In this document: positions 62,101-64,000 of the stretch, one piece after another
How positions within the stretch are numbered: position 1 is the stretch's first letter
How the letters are laid out: the number at the start of each line of letters is the position of its first letter
Source of the DNA: Bombus terrestris
Taxonomy: Eukaryota > Arthropoda > Insecta > Hymenoptera > Apidae
Length of the DNA: 64,000 bases
Direction of reading: 5' to 3'
Assembly: GCF_910591885.1 (NCBI RefSeq)
Contig: NW_025963639.1
Location: 62,001 to 126,000 of the forward strand
Program-made: the position numbers and the translations under genes
The notes under the pieces: generated by a model
Told to the model about the DNA's origin: nothing
Seen by the model: only the letters and a program-made list of their open reading frames with translations
The model's database searches: none

Positions 62101-62538
62101 GGGACACCGTTGGACATCGTTGGACACCGTGGGACAACGTGGGACACCTTTGGACAACGTGGGACACCGTTGGACATCGTTGGACACCGTGGGACAACGT
62201 GGGACACCGTTGGACATCGTTGGACACCGTGGGACAACGTGGGACAACGTGGGACAACTTGGGACACCGTTGGACACCGTTGGACACCGTTGGACACCGT
62301 TGGACAACGTGGGACAACGTGGGACACCGTTGGACACCGTTGGACACCGTTGGACACCGTTGGACATCGTTGGACACCGTGGGACAACGTGGGACAACGT
62401 GGGATAACGTGGGAAACCATGGAACAACGTGGGACAACGTGGGACAACGTGGGACACCGTTGGACATCGTTGGACAACGTGGGACAACGTGGGACAACGT
62501 GGGACAACGTGGGACAACGTGGGACACCGTTCGACATC
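51119..62538 (+). repeat. Region-private monomer GTTCGACATC (14 copies)
   Basis: The TTCGA-containing monomer begins two bases before 51121, 52441, 53531, 53631, 54261, 56301, 57101, 57181, 57631, 57721, 58091, 60171, 61631 and 62531. It is always preceded by GTGGGACACC and followed by GTTGGACAAC. I saw none elsewhere in the window. One origin followed by local spread is the simplest reading. Confidence 0.85.
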
Positions 62539-64000
62539 GTTGGACAACGTGGGACAACGTGGGACAACGTGGGACAACGTGGGACAACGTGGGACAACGT
62601 GGGACAACGTGGGACACCGTTGGACACCGTGGGACACCGTTGGACACCGTTGGACACCGTTGGACATCGTTGGACACCGTGGGACAACGTGGGACAACGT
62701 GGGACAACGTGGGACAACGTGGGAAACCATGGAACAACGTGGGACAACGTGGGACACCGTTGGACATCGTTGGACATCGTTGGACACCGTGGGACAACGT
62801 GGGACAACGTGGGAAAACGTGGGACAACGTGGGACACCGTTGGACACCGTGGGACAACGTGGGACAACGTGGGACCACGTGGGACAACGTGGGACAACGT
62901 GGGACAACGTGGGACAACGTGGGACAACGTGGGACAACGTGGGACACCGTTGGACACCGTTGGACACCGTTGGACACCGTTGGACATCGTTGGACACCGT
63001 GGGACAACGTGGGACAACGTGGGACAACGTGGGAAACCATGGAACAACGTGGGACAACGTGGGACACCGTTGGACATCGTTGGACATCGTTGGACACCGT
63101 GGGACAACGTGGGACAACGTGGGAAAACGTGGGACAACGTGGGACACCGTTGGACATCGCTGGACACCGTTGGACATCGTTGGACACCGTGGGACAACGT
63201 GGGACAACATGGGACAACGTGGGACAACGCGGGACAACGTGGGACAACGTGGGACAACGTGGGACAACGTGGGACACCGTTGGACACCGTGGGACAACGT
63301 GGGACAACGTGGGACCACGTGGGACAACGTGGGACAACGTGGGACAACGTGGGACAACGTGGGACAACGTGGGACAACGTGGGACAACGTGGGACAACGT
63401 GGGACAACGTGGGACAACGTGGGACAACGTGGGACAACGTGGGACAACGTGGGACAACGTGGGACAACGTGGGACAACGTGGGACAACGTGGGACAACGT
63501 GGGACAACGTGGGACATCGTGGGACAACGTGGGACAACGTGGGACAACGTGGGACAACGTGGGACAACGTGGGACACCGTTGGACATCGTTGGACACCGT
63601 GGGACAACGTGGGACACCGTTGGACAACGTGGGACACCGTTGGACATCGTTGGACACCGTGGGACAACGTGGGACACCGTTGGACATCGTTGGACACCGT
63701 GGGACAACGTGGGACAACGTGGGACAACTTGGGACACCGTTGGACACCGTTGGACACCGTTGGACACCGTTGGACAACGTGGGACAACGTGGGACACCGT
63801 TGGACACCGTTGGACACCGTTGGACACCGTTGGACATCGTTGGACACCGTGGGACAACGTGGGACAACGTGGGACAACGTGGGAAACCATGGAACAACGT
63901 GGGACAACGTGGGACACCGTTGGACATCGTTGGACAACGTGGGACAACGTGGGACAACGTGGGACAACGTGGGACAACGTGGGACAACGTGGGACACCGT
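59301..64000 (+). repeat. 2.35-kb tandem higher-order repeat, two full units
   Basis: Unit one is about 59301-61650 and unit two about 61651-64000, cut or ended by the window edge. In-register pairs are the CCTTTGG junction near 59798 and 62148 and GTGGGATAAC near 60049 and 62399 (offset 2,350); GTTCGACATC near 60169 and 62529 and the CACGTG monomers near 60951 and 63311 (offset 2,360); and the dimers near 61511 and 63881 (offset 2,370). The offset grows by single monomers, so the units differ only by one-monomer gains and a few substitutions. Parts of the unit also occur at 55.4-57.1 kb. Confidence 0.88.

Larger units (their letters stand above)
2689..63320 (+). repeat. Recurrent CACGTG-creating monomer GTGGGACCAC (about 30 copies)
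   Basis: The A-to-C change at monomer position 8 makes the 8-bp palindrome CCACGTGG at the next junction. Examples lie near 2691, 8216, 16651, 29281, 34841, 36591, 44641, 50421, 51461, 55661, 59481, 61831 and 63311. The left context is nearly always GTTGGACATC, GTTGGACACC and two GTGGGACAAC, so copies share descent. CACGTG is the E-box core bound by many bHLH proteins, but here it is probably incidental. Confidence 0.75.
2209..63900 (+). repeat. Recurrent 20-bp variant dimer GTGGGAAACCATGGAACAAC (about 100 copies)
   Basis: This dimer differs from two consensus monomers by four substitutions and replaces the junction CpG by CA, creating CCATGG. I located about 101 copies, spaced from about 70 bp to about 1.4 kb apart except for two long gaps (11.57-15.17 and 37.86-41.08 kb). 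It is usually preceded by three GTGGGACAAC and followed by GTGGGACAAC, GTGGGACACC and GTTGGACATC. A 1-bp-deleted copy lies near 326-340. A sub-variant with GGAAAAAC after the ATG occurs only near 50161, 54741, 55401, 58561 and 59221. The ATG is not taken as a start codon; there is no gene. Confidence 0.9.
1..64000 (+). repeat. 10-bp satellite DNA array (GTGGGACAAC / GTTGGACACC / GTTGGACATC family)
   Basis: Every line of the window can be parsed into 10-bp monomers. The commonest is GTGGGACAAC. GTTGGACACC and GTTGGACATC are the next types, and recombinants between them (GTGGGACACC, GTGGGACATC, GTTGGACAAC) are frequent. Variation concentrates at monomer position 3 (G or T) and position 9 (A, C or T). 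All monomers point the same way, with the G-rich strand on plus; I found no inversion and no interruption by unrelated sequence. Each monomer junction carries a CpG. GC content is 60% in two main types and 50% in the third. The array runs off both window ends, so its true length is unknown. Long simple-satellite arrays are a eukaryotic heterochromatin feature; which organism or locus cannot be told from the sequence. A centromeric role is possible but unsupported here. Confidence 0.98.

Noticed and set aside
1..62407. Very long plus-strand open frames encoding decapeptide repeats such as VGQRGTTWDN (up to about 11,500 residues).
   Set aside because: They arise because the monomer has no stop triplet in any register. 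Variation follows monomer positions 3 and 9, which fall in all three codon positions in turn, and 1-bp indels move freely between frames. No gene structure, promoter or non-repeat domain is seen.
51119..62538. CENP-B box in the TTCG-containing monomer.
   Set aside because: After TTCG the required A and CGGG positions are not met: the sequence continues ACATC then GTTGG. Centromere identity cannot be inferred from this.
2689..63320. CACGTG as functional E-box regulatory sites.
   Set aside because: It results from one substitution at a junction and is spread by duplication; there is no promoter or gene nearby.
2209..63900. CCATGG as a eukaryotic translation-start context.
   Set aside because: About 100 identical copies in a satellite with no downstream gene; it is a spread sequence variant.
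16866..63997. Minus-strand open frames (about 15,700 and 2,900 residues) encoding SHVVPRCPTL-type repeats.
   Set aside because: Same cause. They end only where a single substitution makes a reverse stop (GTGGGTCAAC near 16866; GTTCTACACC near 55322). Complete overlap with plus-strand open frames argues for composition, not coding.
1..64000. CRISPR array.
   Set aside because: There are no unique spacers; the sequence between any two repeats is the same monomer family.
1..64000. Telomeric repeat or interstitial telomere.
   Set aside because: The 10-bp unit lacks the TTAGGG/TTTAGGG/TTAGG pattern and the alternation of two to three monomer types with higher-order duplication is satellite-like.

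Overview
The whole 64-kb window is one uninterrupted head-to-tail array of a 10-bp satellite, about 6,400 monomers in a single orientation. Three monomer types dominate: GTGGGACAAC, GTTGGACACC and GTTGGACATC. Recombinants such as GTGGGACACC, GTGGGACATC and GTTGGACAAC and a small set of rarer variants make up the rest. I see no unique sequence, transposon, RNA gene or credible protein-coding gene. An array of this size and purity points to eukaryotic constitutive heterochromatin (centromeric, pericentromeric, subtelomeric, sex- or B-chromosome). Nothing in the sequence identifies the species or the chromosomal location.

Layout. Positions 1-3130 are the same satellite but hold most of the 1-bp insertions and deletions. 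About 24 of the 29 or so register shifts I can place are here, mainly between 260 and 1690. The last five are near 4673, 5222, 10366, 26581 and 28614, so 28.6-64 kb keeps perfect 10-bp register. From 3.1 to 64 kb the array is a mosaic. Long GTGGGACAAC runs (up to about 21 monomers) alternate with short GTTGGACAYC blocks, punctuated by about 100 copies of a diagnostic 20-bp dimer containing CCATGG. GTTGGACAYC-rich domains lie at 12.2-14.9, 39.9-40.4 and 45.0-45.9 kb. Nested higher-order duplications are clear: about 1,210 bp (12.1-14.4 kb), 2,060 and 460 bp (18.2-22.1 kb), five copies of a TAG-marked block (19.6-27.2 kb), 2.9 kb (22.4-27.5 kb), 410-420 bp (38.9-39.9 kb), and a nearly exact 2.35-kb tandem pair filling 59.3-64.0 kb.

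Reading frames. Very long open frames exist in several frames on both strands, including about 47 kb without a stop on the minus strand. They follow from the monomers containing no stop triplet on either strand, so they are not annotated as genes. The interest lies in the repeat itself: a period close to one DNA helical turn with GGG and AA half a turn apart, a GGG every 10 nt with exactly 7-nt loops (the limit of the usual G-quadruplex rule), one CpG per monomer with little sign of CpG decay, and regional private variants that record recent duplication and homogenisation.
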